The notes: generated by a model from the sequence alone, not told the origin. A stretch of DNA of 9,062 bases from an uncultured Pseudomonadales bacterium (GCA_905478725.1 CAJQJT010000069.1:1-9062), one strand, 5' to 3'. Numbered from the stretch's first letter, positions 1-6,615 are shown. Numbers and translations: made by a program.

Positions 1-19
1 TTTTAAATACATTTGCCAT
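1..19 (-). CDS. mreC: Start of a gene cut by the window edge, probably mreC (rod-shape protein)
   Basis: On the minus strand an ATG at 19-17 opens a frame reading M-A-N-V-F-K before the window ends. It is preceded by a near-perfect Shine-Dalgarno sequence, AGGAGGG (30-24), four bases upstream of the ATG, which makes a real translation start likely. Nothing in six codons identifies the product. The name rests on synteny only: in gammaproteobacteria mreC, encoding the periplasmic bitopic partner that links MreB to the elongasome, almost always follows mreB on the same strand. The 150-bp gap from the mreB stop is longer than in a tightly coupled operon and contains a tandem repeat and a weak terminator, so mreC may be expressed below mreB or have its own promoter. 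Confidence 0.6.
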
Positions 20-23
20 AAAA

Positions 24-30
24 CCCTCCT
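24..30 (-). promoter_or_regulatory. Strong ribosome binding site for the truncated downstream gene (mreC)
   Basis: The minus strand reads AGGAGGG followed by TTTT and then ATG at 19-17. This is the strongest Shine-Dalgarno match in the window and is the main evidence that a gene begins at the edge. Confidence 0.7.
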
Positions 31-41
31 GAATATCCTTC

Positions 42-113
42 AGCTAATAAACAGCCTTGAGCGACTGAACAGCCTTGAGCTAATAAAAAGCCTTGAGCTA
101 ATAAAAAACGCAG
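42..113. repeat. 18-bp tandem repeat, four consecutive copies, between mreB and mreC
   Basis: Four contiguous 18-bp units occur at 42-59 (AGCTAATAAACAGCCTTG), 60-77 (AGCGACTGAACAGCCTTG), 78-95 (AGCTAATAAAAAGCCTTG) and 96-113 (AGCTAATAAAAAACGCAG). The first three share the 3' core AGCCTTG; units 1, 3 and 4 share AGCTAATAAA; unit 4 has lost the core. The period is exact. The array fills about half of the gap between the mreB stop and the next gene's start. The period is a multiple of three and one minus-strand frame stays open through it, giving a six-residue Gln-Gly-x-Leu-Leu-Ala type repeat, but no good start or SD supports translation. Function unknown. Confidence 0.85.
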
Positions 114-119
114 AATTCT

Positions 120-141
120 AAAACCCTTAAAAGAGTAAGGG
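120..141 (-). terminator. Weak rho-independent terminator or attenuator after mreB
   Basis: In the mreB direction the arms CCCTTA (141-136) and TAAGGG (129-124) enclose the six-base loop CTCTTT and are followed directly by TTTT (123-120). Six stem pairs, three of them GC, make this a weak terminator, more likely to reduce than to abolish read-through into the next gene. That would fit MreB being needed in excess of MreC and MreD. Confidence 0.45.
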
Positions 142-169
142 ACTAAGATTTCGCCAGCGACGGACAACC

Positions 170-1204
170 TTAGAAAGTTAGCGAATTTAATTTATTGCTG
201 TCCATCATTTCAAGTGCCACACCACCACCACGGGCAACGCAGGTCAGCGGGTCTTCAGCAAGTATTACCGGCAGCCCAGTCTCAGCTGTCAGCAAGCGAT
301 CGAGGTCACGCAACATCGAACCGCCACCGGTCAGGACAATACCGGTTTCGGCAATATCTGACGCCAGCTCTGGCGGCGACTGCTCAAGCACACGCTTTAC
401 CGCCTGCACAATACCAGCCAAAGGCTCTTGCAACGACTCGAGAATTTCGTCGCTATTCAGGGTAAAGCTTTTCGGAACACCTTCGGCAAGGTTGCGACCG
501 CGAACATCAATTTCACGAACTTCTTTGCTTAAATAGGCGCCGCCGATTTCCATTTTAATACGCTCTGCGGTGCTGTCACCAATGACGCTGCCGTACTTGC
601 GGCGCACAAAGTTAACAATTGACTCGTCAAAACGATCGCCGCCAATGCGTACGGAATCAGAAAACACTACACCGTTGAGAGACAGAATAGCGATTTCAGT
701 AGTACCACCACCAATATCCACAACCATCGAACCTACGGCTTCTCCAACCGGCATACCGGCACCAATGGCCGCAGCCATTGGCTCTTCAATTAGATAAACT
801 TCGCGAGCACCAGCACTGTAGGCCGACTCTTTAATCGCACGCTTCTCCACTTCTGTGGCCATACAGGGAACACAGATAAGGACGCGAGGACTGGGGGGAA
901 CAAAACTGGAGGCATGGACTTTTTTAATAAAGTGCTGGAGCATTTTTTCGGTGACCTGAAAATCGGCAATAACACCGTCTTTCAGAGGCCGAATAGCGGT
1001 AATGTTGCCTGGCGTGCGACCCAACATACGCTTGGCATCGACACCAACTGCTTCAATAATTTTTTGCCCGAGATGCTGGCGGATGGCGACAACAGAGGGC
1101 TCATTGAGAACGATCCCTTCTTCACGAACATAGATAAGGGTGTTTGCTGTCCCTAAATCGATCGACAAATCACTGGAGAAGAAGCCGCGGAGTTTCTTAA
1201 ACAT
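170..1204 (-). CDS. mreB: Rod-shape-determining actin homologue MreB
   Basis: This 344-aa protein is full length (E. coli MreB has 347 aa) and aligns end to end with it. MreB is a bacterial actin that forms antiparallel filaments on the inner face of the cytoplasmic membrane and guides lateral cell-wall synthesis with MreC, MreD, RodZ, RodA and PBP2. Visible features are a short amphipathic N-terminal membrane-binding segment ([10 protein letters not shown]), the phosphate-1 loop [10 protein letters not shown] (16-25), the [10 protein letters not shown] segment (139-148) carrying the likely catalytic Glu, the phosphate-2 loop DIGGGTTE (163-170) and the adenosine-loop LTGGGSML (291-298). The ATG at 1204-1202 has the Shine-Dalgarno AAGGAAA (1220-1214) nine bases upstream. 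It is divergent from gatC, as in Pseudomonas, and is followed by a probable mreC. Residues 114-116 read CMA where E. coli has VGA; this is surface variation, not a defect. Confidence 0.98.
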   Translation of the reverse strand: MFKKLRGFFSSDLSIDLGTANTLIYVREEGIVLNEPSVVAIRQHLGQKIIEAVGVDAKRMLGRTPGNITAIRPLKDGVIADFQVTEKMLQHFIKKVHASSFVPPSPRVLICVPCMATEVEKRAIKESAYSAGAREVYLIEEPMAAAIGAGMPVGEAVGSMVVDIGGGTTEIAILSLNGVVFSDSVRIGGDRFDESIVNFVRRKYGSVIGDSTAERIKMEIGGAYLSKEVREIDVRGRNLAEGVPKSFTLNSDEILESLQEPLAGIVQAVKRVLEQSPPELASDIAETGIVLTGGGSMLRDLDRLLTAETGLPVILAEDPLTCVARGGGVALEMMDSNKLNSLTF

Positions 1205-1243
1205 CTAGTTATATTTCCTTTAAGTGCGGCTGCTTGGATTAAG

Positions 1244-1296
1244 TCGCTGAGCCGGCAGCGAACCGCTGCAAAATTATTGGCTAAATTTAACAGCGG
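1244..1296 (-). promoter_or_regulatory. mreB leader with four alternating complementary arms (possible switch)
   Basis: Read on the mreB strand, four arms occur in order: CCGCTG (1296-1291), CAGCGG (1268-1263), CGCTG (1260-1256) and CAGCG (1249-1245). Arms 1 and 2 can pair (loop 22 nt) while arms 3 and 4 pair (loop 6 nt, extended by one pair to 1261/1244). Alternatively arms 2 and 3 pair as GCAGCG / CGCTGC (1269-1264 with 1260-1255) around a three-base loop. The two folds exclude each other. The last arm ends about 24 nt before the SD at 1220-1214, close enough to influence initiation. No known riboswitch or ribosomal-protein leader is recognised. A regulatory role is inferred from geometry alone. 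Confidence 0.35.
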
Positions 1297-1302
1297 CAGA
1301 CT

Positions 1303-1324
1303 GCTAGAGCAAGCGCTCACTAGC
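1303..1324 (-). other. Hairpin at the predicted 5' end of the mreB leader
   Basis: GCTA (1303-1306) pairs with TAGC (1321-1324) and GAGC (1307-1310) pairs with GCTC (1315-1318). This gives eight base pairs interrupted by a two-base bulge (1319-1320) and closed by the loop AAGC. It would lie about 8 nt inside the transcript if the -10 at 1339-1344 is used, so it could protect the 5' end. It has no U-tract and is not a terminator. Confidence 0.4.
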
Positions 1325-1338
1325 TGAATTGTTGTATT

Positions 1339-1347
1339 TTTATAGCA
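1339..1347 (-). promoter_or_regulatory. Extended -10 promoter candidate for mreB
   Basis: The minus strand reads TGC (1347-1345) followed by TATAAA (1344-1339), an extended -10 hexamer with five of six consensus positions. No convincing -35 lies 16-18 bp upstream, which is typical of extended -10 promoters. Transcription would begin near 1332 and give a leader of about 128 nt. Confidence 0.4.
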
Positions 1348-1435
1348 TTCGGCCGTATCTAGCCAGAAGTTAGCCAAATTCATAAAAAACTGACCTAAAT
1401 GCCTGACAAATAGGCCTTTAATCAATCCCGCCCCC

Positions 1436-1465
1436 TTAACCTGACAAGACCATTTATGGTACCTT
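1436..1465 (+). promoter_or_regulatory. Candidate promoter for the gatCAB operon
   Basis: TACCTT (1460-1465) preceded by TGG (1457-1459) resembles an extended -10 element. TTAACC (1436-1441) lies 18 bp upstream as a weak -35, and CTGACA (1441-1446) is a better -35 sequence but badly spaced. This is the most promoter-like stretch before gatC, and transcription would begin about 55-60 bp upstream of its ATG. The match is weak. Confidence 0.3.
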
Positions 1466-1528
1466 ACGGCCTTTCTAATAGGCGCGGCAAACCTCCTTCA
1501 AGCCACTGCTGACAGATGGATTATTTTA

Positions 1529-1816
1529 ATGAGTATCGAACGACAAGAAATCGAAAAATTGGCGACGTTATCCCGCATCGCCATCAGCGAAGACACTATC
1601 ACCGAAGTGTCACAGCGCTTGAGCAGTGTTCTCGAACTGGTAGATCAACTGCAAGCTGTGAATACCGATGGTGTCGAGGCCATGTCACACCCCATGAAAG
1701 CGACTCAGCGCCTGCGTGAAGATGAGGTTAGCGAGATCAATCAGCGCGACGCCTTTTTGGCCATCGCACCAGATACCGAAGAAGGGCTGTTTCTCGTGCC
1801 CAAAGTCATAGAATAA
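1529..1816 (+). CDS. gatC: Asp-tRNA(Asn)/Glu-tRNA(Gln) amidotransferase subunit C (GatC)
   Basis: At 95 aa this has the usual length of bacterial GatC. The small subunit wraps the GatA-GatB interface, stabilises the heterotrimer and helps GatA fold. Family hallmarks are the N-terminal [14 protein letters not shown] helix, the central [19 protein letters not shown] segment (37-55) and the C-terminal FLVPKVIE. The ATG at 1529 is preceded by a weak purine-rich stretch (AGATGGA, 1514-1520) eight bases upstream rather than a clear SD, so initiation may be modest. It is the first gene of the gatCAB operon, with an 11-bp gap to gatA, and is divergent from mreB. Confidence 0.97.
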   Translation: MSIERQEIEKLATLSRIAISEDTITEVSQRLSSVLELVDQLQAVNTDGVEAMSHPMKATQRLREDEVSEINQRDAFLAIAPDTEEGLFLVPKVIE

Positions 1817-1827
1817 ACAGGTCCCTC

Positions 1828-3282
1828 ATGCATAACCTCACTATCGCCGAGCTTGTCACAGGCCTGCAGAGCAAAGAATTCTCCAGTGTTGAGCTAACTC
1901 AGCACTTTTTAGCGCGCATCGCCAGACTGGATGCCAACTACAATGCCGTGATTACGGTGACTGCAGATCAGGCGCTAAAAGCCGCTGCTGCTGCCGACAA
2001 AAGACTGGCCGCAGGCAATGCCCCCGCCCTCTGTGGCGTACCCATACTGCACAAAGATATCTTCTGCACCAATGGCGTTCGCACCAGCTGCGGTTCCAAG
2101 ATGCTGGATAATTTTATCCCTCCCTACAATGCCACCGTGGTCGAAAACTTCGAAAAAGCCGGTGCTGTAGTTCTGGGTAAGACCAATATGGACGAGTTCG
2201 CCATGGGCTCCTCCAATGAGACCAGCTTCTACGGACCAGTGAAAAACCCCTGGGCCAGCGACTCAGTTCCCGGCGGTTCATCCGGTGGTTCTGCTGCAGC
2301 CGTGGCAGCTCGATTAGCGCCAGGGGCAACCGCAACCGATACCGGCGGCTCGATCCGTCAGCCCGCAGCTCTCTGTGGTATTACTGGCTTAAAGCCGACT
2401 TATGGTCGGGTATCGCGCTGGGGAATGATCGCCTTTGCCTCAAGTCTTGATCAGGGCGGCCCCATGGCTCGCACTGCCGAAGACTGCGCCATATTGCTCA
2501 ACTGTATGGCCAGTTATGATGACAAAGATTCCACCTGCATTGATCGCGAAGTGCCGGACTACAGCGCCACTCTGGGCGACAGCATCAAAGGCTTAAAGAT
2601 TGGCGTGCCTAAGGAATATTTTTCCGAAGGTCTGGATGCCGATACTGAAAAAGCTGTGCGTGTTGCTCTGGCTGAATACGAAGCTCAGGGCGCAGAACTG
2701 ATCGAGATCAGCCTTCCCAACACTGGCCTGTCAGTACCGGCCTATTATGTCATCGCACCAGCTGAGGCCTCGACCAACCTGACGCGTTTTGATGGTGTTC
2801 GATACGGCTATCGCTGCGAGGATCCCAAAGATCTCAATGATTTGTATACCCGTACCAGAGCCGAAGGCTTTGGCGACGAAGTGAAGCACCGCATCCTAAT
2901 TGGCACCTACTGCCTGTCCGCCGGTTATTACGACGCTTACTATGGCAAAGCCCAGCAAGTTCGCCAGCTGATTCAGCAAGATTTTGAAAAAGCCTTTGAG
3001 CAAGTCGATGTGATTATGGGCCCCACCACCCCATCACCGGCGTTTAAGTTTGGCTCCAAGGGCGACGACCCCGTGGCCATGTACCTCGAAGACATTTACA
3101 CCGTCGCCACCAATTTGGCCGGCCTTCCCGGTATGTCAGTACCCTGCGGCATGGTTGAGGAAAAACCCGTTGGTCTACAAATTATCGGCAACTACTTTGA
3201 TGAGGCGCGCATGTTAAATATCGCCCATCAGTATCAACAGGCCACTCAGTGGCACAGTCTCACGCCAGAGGGAGTTGCCTAA
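1828..3282 (+). CDS. gatA: Asp-tRNA(Asn)/Glu-tRNA(Gln) amidotransferase subunit A (GatA), amidase
   Basis: This 484-aa protein is a full-length GatA. It hydrolyses glutamine to ammonia, which travels to GatB for transamidation of misacylated tRNA in the cytoplasm. The amidase-signature Ser-cisSer-Lys triad is complete: Lys76 (in VPILHKDIF), cis-Ser151 (in [14 protein letters not shown], 148-161) and nucleophile Ser175 (in [10 protein letters not shown], 171-180). These match S. aureus Lys79, Ser154 and Ser178 with a constant offset of three. The start at 1828 lies 11 bp after the gatC stop, with AGG at 1819-1821 as a short SD. Its TAA stop (3280-3282) overlaps the gatB ATG by one base, so gatA and gatB translation are probably coupled. 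Confidence 0.98.
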   Translation: MHNLTIAELVTGLQSKEFSSVELTQHFLARIARLDANYNAVITVTADQALKAAAAADKRLAAGNAPALCGVPILHKDIFCTNGVRTSCGSKMLDNFIPPYNATVVENFEKAGAVVLGKTNMDEFAMGSSNETSFYGPVKNPWASDSVPGGSSGGSAAAVAARLAPGATATDTGGSIRQPAALCGITGLKPTYGRVSRWGMIAFASSLDQGGPMARTAEDCAILLNCMASYDDKDSTCIDREVPDYSATLGDSIKGLKIGVPKEYFSEGLDADTEKAVRVALAEYEAQGAELIEISLPNTGLSVPAYYVIAPAEASTNLTRFDGVRYGYRCEDPKDLNDLYTRTRAEGFGDEVKHRILIGTYCLSAGYYDAYYGKAQQVRQLIQQDFEKAFEQVDVIMGPTTPSPAFKFGSKGDDPVAMYLEDIYTVATNLAGLPGMSVPCGMVEEKPVGLQIIGNYFDEARMLNIAHQYQQATQWHSLTPEGVA

Positions 3283-4748
3283 TGAGTTATTCAGGTTGGG
3301 AAACCGTTATCGGCCTCGAAGTGCATGTGCAGCTGGCCACCAAAACCAAGATCTTTTCTGGCGCCAGCACCTCATTCGGTGCCGAAGCCAACACTCAGGC
3401 CTGTGCCATTGATCTGGCCATGCCCGGCACATTGCCTGTACTCAACAAACAGGCCGTGCACTATGCAGTGATGTTTGGTTTGGCAATTGATGCGGAAATT
3501 GGCAAAGAGTCCGCCTTCGAACGAAAGAATTATTTTTACCCCGACTCTCCCAAAGGCTACCAGACTACACAGCTGGAAAAGCCCATAGTGGGTCGCGGTA
3601 ATGTTGAAATTAAACTGGCCGATGGCAGCACTAAAAATGTACGTATCCATCATGCTCACCTAGAAGAAGATGCCGGTAAGTCACTCCATGAGGGCGACTT
3701 CCGCCACGGCGTTTCTGGTATAGATCTCAATCGCGCCGGTACCCCGCTAATCGAGATTGTCTCCGAGCCGGATATGAGTAATGCCGAAGAAGCCATCGCC
3801 TTTGCCAAACGGCTCCACAGTATTGTCACCTCCATCGGCATCTGCGACGGCGAGATGTCTCAGGGCAGCATGCGCTTTGACGTCAATGTCTCCGTGCGCC
3901 CCACTGGCACCACTGAACTGGGCACCAGAACCGAAACCAAAAACCTCAACTCCTATAAGTTTATGGAAGAGGCGATCGCCAAGGAAGTCGAGCGTCAGAT
4001 TGACCTGATCGAAGATGGCGGCACTGTAAAGCAGGAAACTCGCCTGTATAACGGCGACACCAAGGTCGCTCGTTCTATGCGCAGCAAAGAGGAAGCTAAC
4101 GACTATCGCTACTTTCCCTGCCCCGATCTACTACCGGTCATTGTCAGCGATGAAACTATCGAAGAACTGCGCCGCAATCTGCCCGAGCTACCGGATGCCA
4201 GACAGGCGCGCTTTATTGAGCAATATGGTTTATCCGATTATGACGCTGCCGTTATTGGTAGCGACGCCGCGATGGCAGCCTATTTCGAAATCGCCGCAGA
4301 GAAATCCAACAATGCCAAGCTGACTGCCAACTGGACCATGGGTGAACTGGCCGCACGCTTGAACAGCCAAGATCTTAGTATCGGCAAAAGCCCAGTCAGT
4401 GCAGAGCAACTGGGCGAACTGATAACGCGCATTGCCGACAACAGCATCAGCGGCAAGATGGCCAAAGAAGTCTTCGAAGGCATGTGGGCCGGCGAAGGCA
4501 GCGCCGATGAAATTATCGAAACTCGCGGACTCAAACAGGTCTCCGATAGTGGTGCTCTGGAAAAGATGGTTGTCGAGGTATTAACCGCCAACCAAGCCAT
4601 GGTCGATGATTACATCAATACCGACGAAGCCAAACGAAAGAAAAAGCTTGGCGGCTTTATGGGTAAGATTATGCAAGCCTCAAAGGGCCAGGCTAATCCC
4701 CAACAGGTGAATCAAATACTCGCTCAAAAGCTTAACGAACTACTGTAA
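3282..4748 (+). CDS. gatB: Asp-tRNA(Asn)/Glu-tRNA(Gln) amidotransferase subunit B (GatB)
   Basis: This 488-aa protein is the kinase/transamidase subunit: it binds tRNA, activates the misacylated Glu or Asp with ATP and adds ammonia from GatA. Visible motifs are GLEVHVQL (11-18), MPGTLPVLN (47-55), [13 protein letters not shown] (82-94), HLEEDAGK (126-133), the [11 protein letters not shown] segment (214-224) and [11 protein letters not shown] (275-285). The C-terminal YqeY-like tail carries GKMAKEVFE (391-399) and [12 protein letters not shown] (469-480). The start is the ATG at 3282, which overlaps the gatA stop as TAATG and has the SD AGAGGGAG (3267-3274) seven bases upstream; an in-frame ATG at 3249 would add 11 unrelated residues inside gatA. 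The second Cys of the CxxC pair found in some GatB proteins is absent (CAID, 41-44), as in other gammaproteobacteria. Confidence 0.98.
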   Translation: MSYSGWETVIGLEVHVQLATKTKIFSGASTSFGAEANTQACAIDLAMPGTLPVLNKQAVHYAVMFGLAIDAEIGKESAFERKNYFYPDSPKGYQTTQLEKPIVGRGNVEIKLADGSTKNVRIHHAHLEEDAGKSLHEGDFRHGVSGIDLNRAGTPLIEIVSEPDMSNAEEAIAFAKRLHSIVTSIGICDGEMSQGSMRFDVNVSVRPTGTTELGTRTETKNLNSYKFMEEAIAKEVERQIDLIEDGGTVKQETRLYNGDTKVARSMRSKEEANDYRYFPCPDLLPVIVSDETIEELRRNLPELPDARQARFIEQYGLSDYDAAVIGSDAAMAAYFEIAAEKSNNAKLTANWTMGELAARLNSQDLSIGKSPVSAEQLGELITRIADNSISGKMAKEVFEGMWAGEGSADEIIETRGLKQVSDSGALEKMVVEVLTANQAMVDDYINTDEAKRKKKLGGFMGKIMQASKGQANPQQVNQILAQKLNELL

Positions 4749-4764
4749 AAAATTAGGAAAAATC

Positions 4765-5061
4765 ATGTCACTAAAGAAAGATAAAGAAAAAGTCCTCGGC
4801 GAAGTCTTTGATGATGAGCGCGTAAAAAGCTTCCTGCAATACGAAGCACCGGCCGGAGTGAGCACTGACTTTCACCTGCTGGAGAAAACCTACCGCGGTA
4901 TGAACATCGACAACTTTGTGACCTTTTTAAACTTCTTTAAAGAGGCTGGCCACGACTTAAATGCCATCAACCCCGATGGCAAGACAATGGTCGAAGTTGC
5001 CTCCGAGCATGGCCATGGAACAGAGTATGTGACTGCGCTAAAGGCGGCTGGAGCCAAGTAA
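4765..5061 (+). CDS. PA4642-family small conserved protein with ankyrin-like C-terminal half
   Basis: This 98-aa protein resembles the uncharacterised Pseudomonas PA4642 family; the opening MSLKKDKEKVLGEVFDDERVK is the recognisable part (recalled, not searched). It has no signal peptide or membrane segment, so it is presumably cytoplasmic. Residues 1-30 are highly charged. From about 45 to 97 the pattern resembles ankyrin repeats: DNFVTFLNFFKEAGHD (49-64) looks like the end of one repeat, and DLNA (64-67), DGKT (71-74), VA (78-79), HGH (82-84), ALKAAGA (91-97) follow the repeat consensus. That would suggest a small protein-binding module. It starts 16 bp after the gatB stop, with AGGAAA (4755-4760) as SD, and is probably co-transcribed with gatCAB. 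Whether it acts with GatCAB is unknown. Confidence 0.85.
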   Translation: MSLKKDKEKVLGEVFDDERVKSFLQYEAPAGVSTDFHLLEKTYRGMNIDNFVTFLNFFKEAGHDLNAINPDGKTMVEVASEHGHGTEYVTALKAAGAK

Positions 5062-5066
5062 GTCTT

Positions 5067-5127
5067 GCAGCAACGCTAGAGCTGTGGGAACCGGACAATG
5101 AGTTTCCTCGTCGCTGCGCTCTGTCGG
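5067..5127. other. Structured convergent intergenic region without a canonical terminator
   Basis: The 104-bp gap 5062-5165 separates the convergent gat operon and hisF. It contains two overlapping imperfect inverted repeats. In one, GCAGC (5067-5071) pairs with GCTGC (5113-5117), ACG with CGT, and an inner GGAA / TTCC (5087-5090 with 5104-5107). In the other, CCG-ACA-GAG (5091-5102, with bulges) pairs with CTCTGTCGG (5119-5127). Neither is followed by a T-run on either strand. It may serve as a bidirectional, rho-assisted end for both transcripts, or be an extragenic palindromic repeat; neither is proven. Confidence 0.3.
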
Positions 5128-5165
5128 GATTAAAAGGGTTGTAGATTGGATTAACTAAAGGTCAA

Positions 5166-5936
5166 TCAAAGCCTAACGGTAACACCACGCTCGGCCATAT
5201 AACGCTTCGCCTCAGGCACCGTATGCTCACCAAAGTGAAAAATACTCGCTGCCAACACCGCATCAGCCTTACCCAAAACAATACCATCCACTAGATGCTG
5301 CAGATTGCCCACACCACCTGAAGCAATCACCGGTACGTTCACCGCATCGCTAATCCGTGATGTCAGATCCAGATCAAAACCATTCTTAGTGCCATCGCGA
5401 TCCATGCTCGTCAGCAAAATCTCACCAGCACCATAGGCAGTCATTTTCTTCGCCCATTCAATGGCATTAATCCCTGTAGGCTTGCGTCCACCGTGAGTAA
5501 AGATCTCCCAGCGACACTCATCCCCCTGCTCAACCTGCTTCGCATCAATGGCCACCACTATGCACTGAGAACCAAAACGCTGAGCGGCTTCACGGACAAA
5601 TTCCGGATTGTGAATCGCAGCAGAATTAATCGCCACTTTGTCAGCACCGGCATTCAACAGATTACGAATGTCCTGCAATTCACGCACGCCACCGCCAACG
5701 GTTAAGGGAATAAATACCTGCCCGGCCATACGCTCGACCGTATGCAGCGTAGTATCCCGCGCCTCATGGCTAGCAGTAATGTCGAGAAAGGTAATCTCAT
5801 CGGCACCCTGTTCGTTGTAACGACGGGCAACTTCAACCGGATCCCCAGCATCGCGGATATCAACAAACTGCACACCTTTTACCACACGGCCTTTGTCCAC
5901 ATCCAAACAGGGAATAATACGCTTTGCCAGACTCAT
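5166..5936 (-). CDS. hisF: Imidazole glycerol phosphate synthase, cyclase subunit HisF
   Basis: This 256-aa protein is full length (typical 251-258 aa). HisF uses ammonia supplied by its partner HisH to convert PRFAR to imidazole glycerol phosphate and AICAR, the fifth step of histidine synthesis and a link to purine synthesis. It is a single (beta/alpha)8 barrel. The catalytic aspartates are Asp12 ([16 protein letters not shown]) and Asp131 (VVAIDAK); the phosphate-binding loops are GGGVR (81-85) and SGGVG (206-210); the conserved [15 protein letters not shown] lies at 174-188. The ATG at 5936-5934 overlaps the ribA stop as ATGA, with AAGGA in the end of ribA as SD. No hisH, hisA or other his gene is in the window, so hisF is detached from the usual hisBHAF block, at least on the downstream side. 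Confidence 0.98.
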   Translation of the reverse strand: MSLAKRIIPCLDVDKGRVVKGVQFVDIRDAGDPVEVARRYNEQGADEITFLDITASHEARDTTLHTVERMAGQVFIPLTVGGGVRELQDIRNLLNAGADKVAINSAAIHNPEFVREAAQRFGSQCIVVAIDAKQVEQGDECRWEIFTHGGRKPTGINAIEWAKKMTAYGAGEILLTSMDRDGTKNGFDLDLTSRISDAVNVPVIASGGVGNLQHLVDGIVLGKADAVLAASIFHFGEHTVPEAKRYMAERGVTVRL

Positions 5937-6529
5937 TTCTCGTCCTTAAATAGGTGACCCAACTTGCCCGCCTTGGTGGACAGATACTGAACATTATGAG
6001 GATTGCTATCAGCCTGAATTGGCTCGCGCTCGACTACATTGATGCCCAAGGCTTTTAGTGCGTCGATCTTGCGCGGATTATTGGTCATCAAGCGAACTTC
6101 CGTGGCGCCCAAATGTTCAAGCATCGAAGCGCAGATAGAATAATCACGCATATCAGCACCAAAGCCTAAACGCTCGTTGGCTTCCACAGTGTCAGCACCC
6201 TGATCCTGAAGATTGTAAGCACGGATTTTATTCACCAGACCAATGCCTCGGCCCTCTTGGCGCAGATAGAGAATCGCGCCGCGGCCTTTTTCAGAAATCC
6301 GCTTCATAGCCTCTTGCAGCTGTTCGCCACAGTCACAGCGCAAACTGCCCAATGCATCGCCGGTCAAACACTCGGAGTGAATTCGAATTAGCAGCGGCTC
6401 GTCACTGGCACAGTCACCCATGCTGATGGCGATATGCTCTTTGCCTTTAAAGGGATCTTCAAAACCATGGATGTCAAAAGTGCCCCAGCGAGTGGGCAAC
6501 TTTGAGGATTCGATAAAGCGAAGCGCCAA
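5933..6529 (-). CDS. ribA: GTP cyclohydrolase II (RibA), riboflavin biosynthesis
   Basis: RibA opens the guanine ring of GTP, releasing formate and pyrophosphate, the first committed step to riboflavin, FMN and FAD. It is a stand-alone GCH-II domain, not fused to RibB. With the TTG at 6529-6527 as start the protein has 198 aa and its key residues fall on E. coli numbering: zinc ligands Cys54, Cys65 and Cys67 ([17 protein letters not shown]), RQEGRGIGL (90-98), Tyr105 and Arg128. This TTG aligns with the E. coli start and has GGAG (6539-6536) six bases upstream. A TTG four codons earlier (6541) is in frame but lacks an SD. The stop overlaps the hisF ATG (ATGA), so the two genes are coupled. 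A terminator and a promoter candidate lie just upstream, suggesting a ribA-hisF transcript separate from the efflux gene. Confidence 0.96.
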   Translation of the reverse strand: MALRFIESSKLPTRWGTFDIHGFEDPFKGKEHIAISMGDCASDEPLLIRIHSECLTGDALGSLRCDCGEQLQEAMKRISEKGRGAILYLRQEGRGIGLVNKIRAYNLQDQGADTVEANERLGFGADMRDYSICASMLEHLGATEVRLMTNNPRKIDALKALGINVVEREPIQADSNPHNVQYLSTKAGKLGHLFKDEK

Positions 6530-6535
6530 GGGTTT

Positions 6536-6539
6536 CTCC
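6536..6539 (-). promoter_or_regulatory. Ribosome binding site that fixes the ribA TTG start
   Basis: The minus strand reads TTGGAGAAACCCTTGG. The GGAG lies six bases before the second TTG (6529-6527) and would fall inside the gene if the first TTG (6541) were the start. The agreement of RibA residue numbers with E. coli supports the second TTG. Confidence 0.6.
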
Positions 6540-6559
6540 AAGATAGTATTGAGCCGCGT

Positions 6560-6587
6560 ATTGTAGCGACAAAGCCCGCGTTGTGCA
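6560..6587 (-). promoter_or_regulatory. Promoter candidate for ribA-hisF
   Basis: On the minus strand TACAAT (6565-6560) matches five of six -10 positions. TGCACA (6587-6582), 16 bp upstream, is a four-of-six -35. Transcription would begin near 6553 and give a leader of about 24 nt before the ribA TTG. The -35 lies inside the terminator hairpin of the upstream gene, so the two signals overlap. I see no FMN riboswitch; there is no room for one. Confidence 0.4.
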
Positions 6588-6593
6588 GGCTTT
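6571..6593 (-). terminator. Hairpin terminator after the RND permease gene
   Basis: In the direction of the permease, AAAGCCTGC (6593-6585) pairs with GCGGGCTTT (6579-6571) around the loop ACAAC: nine pairs with one G-U wobble. The 3' arm ends in TTT and continues GTC, so the T-tract is short but the stem is strong. It starts 22 bp after the permease stop and separates that gene from ribA. The plus strand has TTTT after the stem, but no gene points that way. Confidence 0.6.
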
Positions 6594-6615
6594 TCAAATA
6601 GCTTGGATAGGCAGA

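Larger units (their letters stand above)
1205..1528. other. Divergent control region between mreB and gatC
   Basis: This 324-bp gap has no credible gene. The mreB-proximal half, on the minus strand, holds an extended -10 candidate at 1339-1347 and a leader of about 128 nt with several inverted repeats (hairpins at 1303-1324 and 1244-1296). The gatC-proximal part, after about 1430, holds the only promoter-like sequence for the gat operon. A 90-codon minus-strand frame runs from 1425 into mreB but has no SD, no family resemblance and overlaps the mreB start, so it is not annotated. Confidence 0.7.

Noticed and set aside
42..113. CRISPR-like array
   Set aside because: The units are directly adjacent with no spacers and the period is only 18 bp, so it is a simple tandem repeat.
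195..536. 113-codon plus-strand frame antisense to mreB
   Set aside because: It lies wholly inside mreB and its Ser/Arg/Pro-rich composition is what an antisense shadow of a coding strand gives.
1153..1425. 90-codon minus-strand frame across the mreB leader and start
   Set aside because: It has no SD or recognisable family, covers the promoter region and overlaps the certain mreB start in another frame.
1413..1474. Direct repeat GGCCTTT (1413-1419 and 1468-1474) as an operator
   Set aside because: Seven bases repeated once 55 bp apart is expected by chance, and there is no dyad symmetry.
3249..3281. Earlier in-frame ATG for gatB
   Set aside because: It would add 11 residues with no counterpart in GatB proteins. 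The ATG at 3282 has a good SD and the usual stop-start overlap.
5144..5167. GATTG / CAATC inverted repeat at the end of hisF as terminator
   Set aside because: The stem is five pairs with a 14-base AT-rich loop and no T-tract on either strand.
6530..6615. FMN riboswitch before ribA
   Set aside because: Only about 24 nt lie between the promoter candidate and the start, and no conserved RFN-element sequence is visible.
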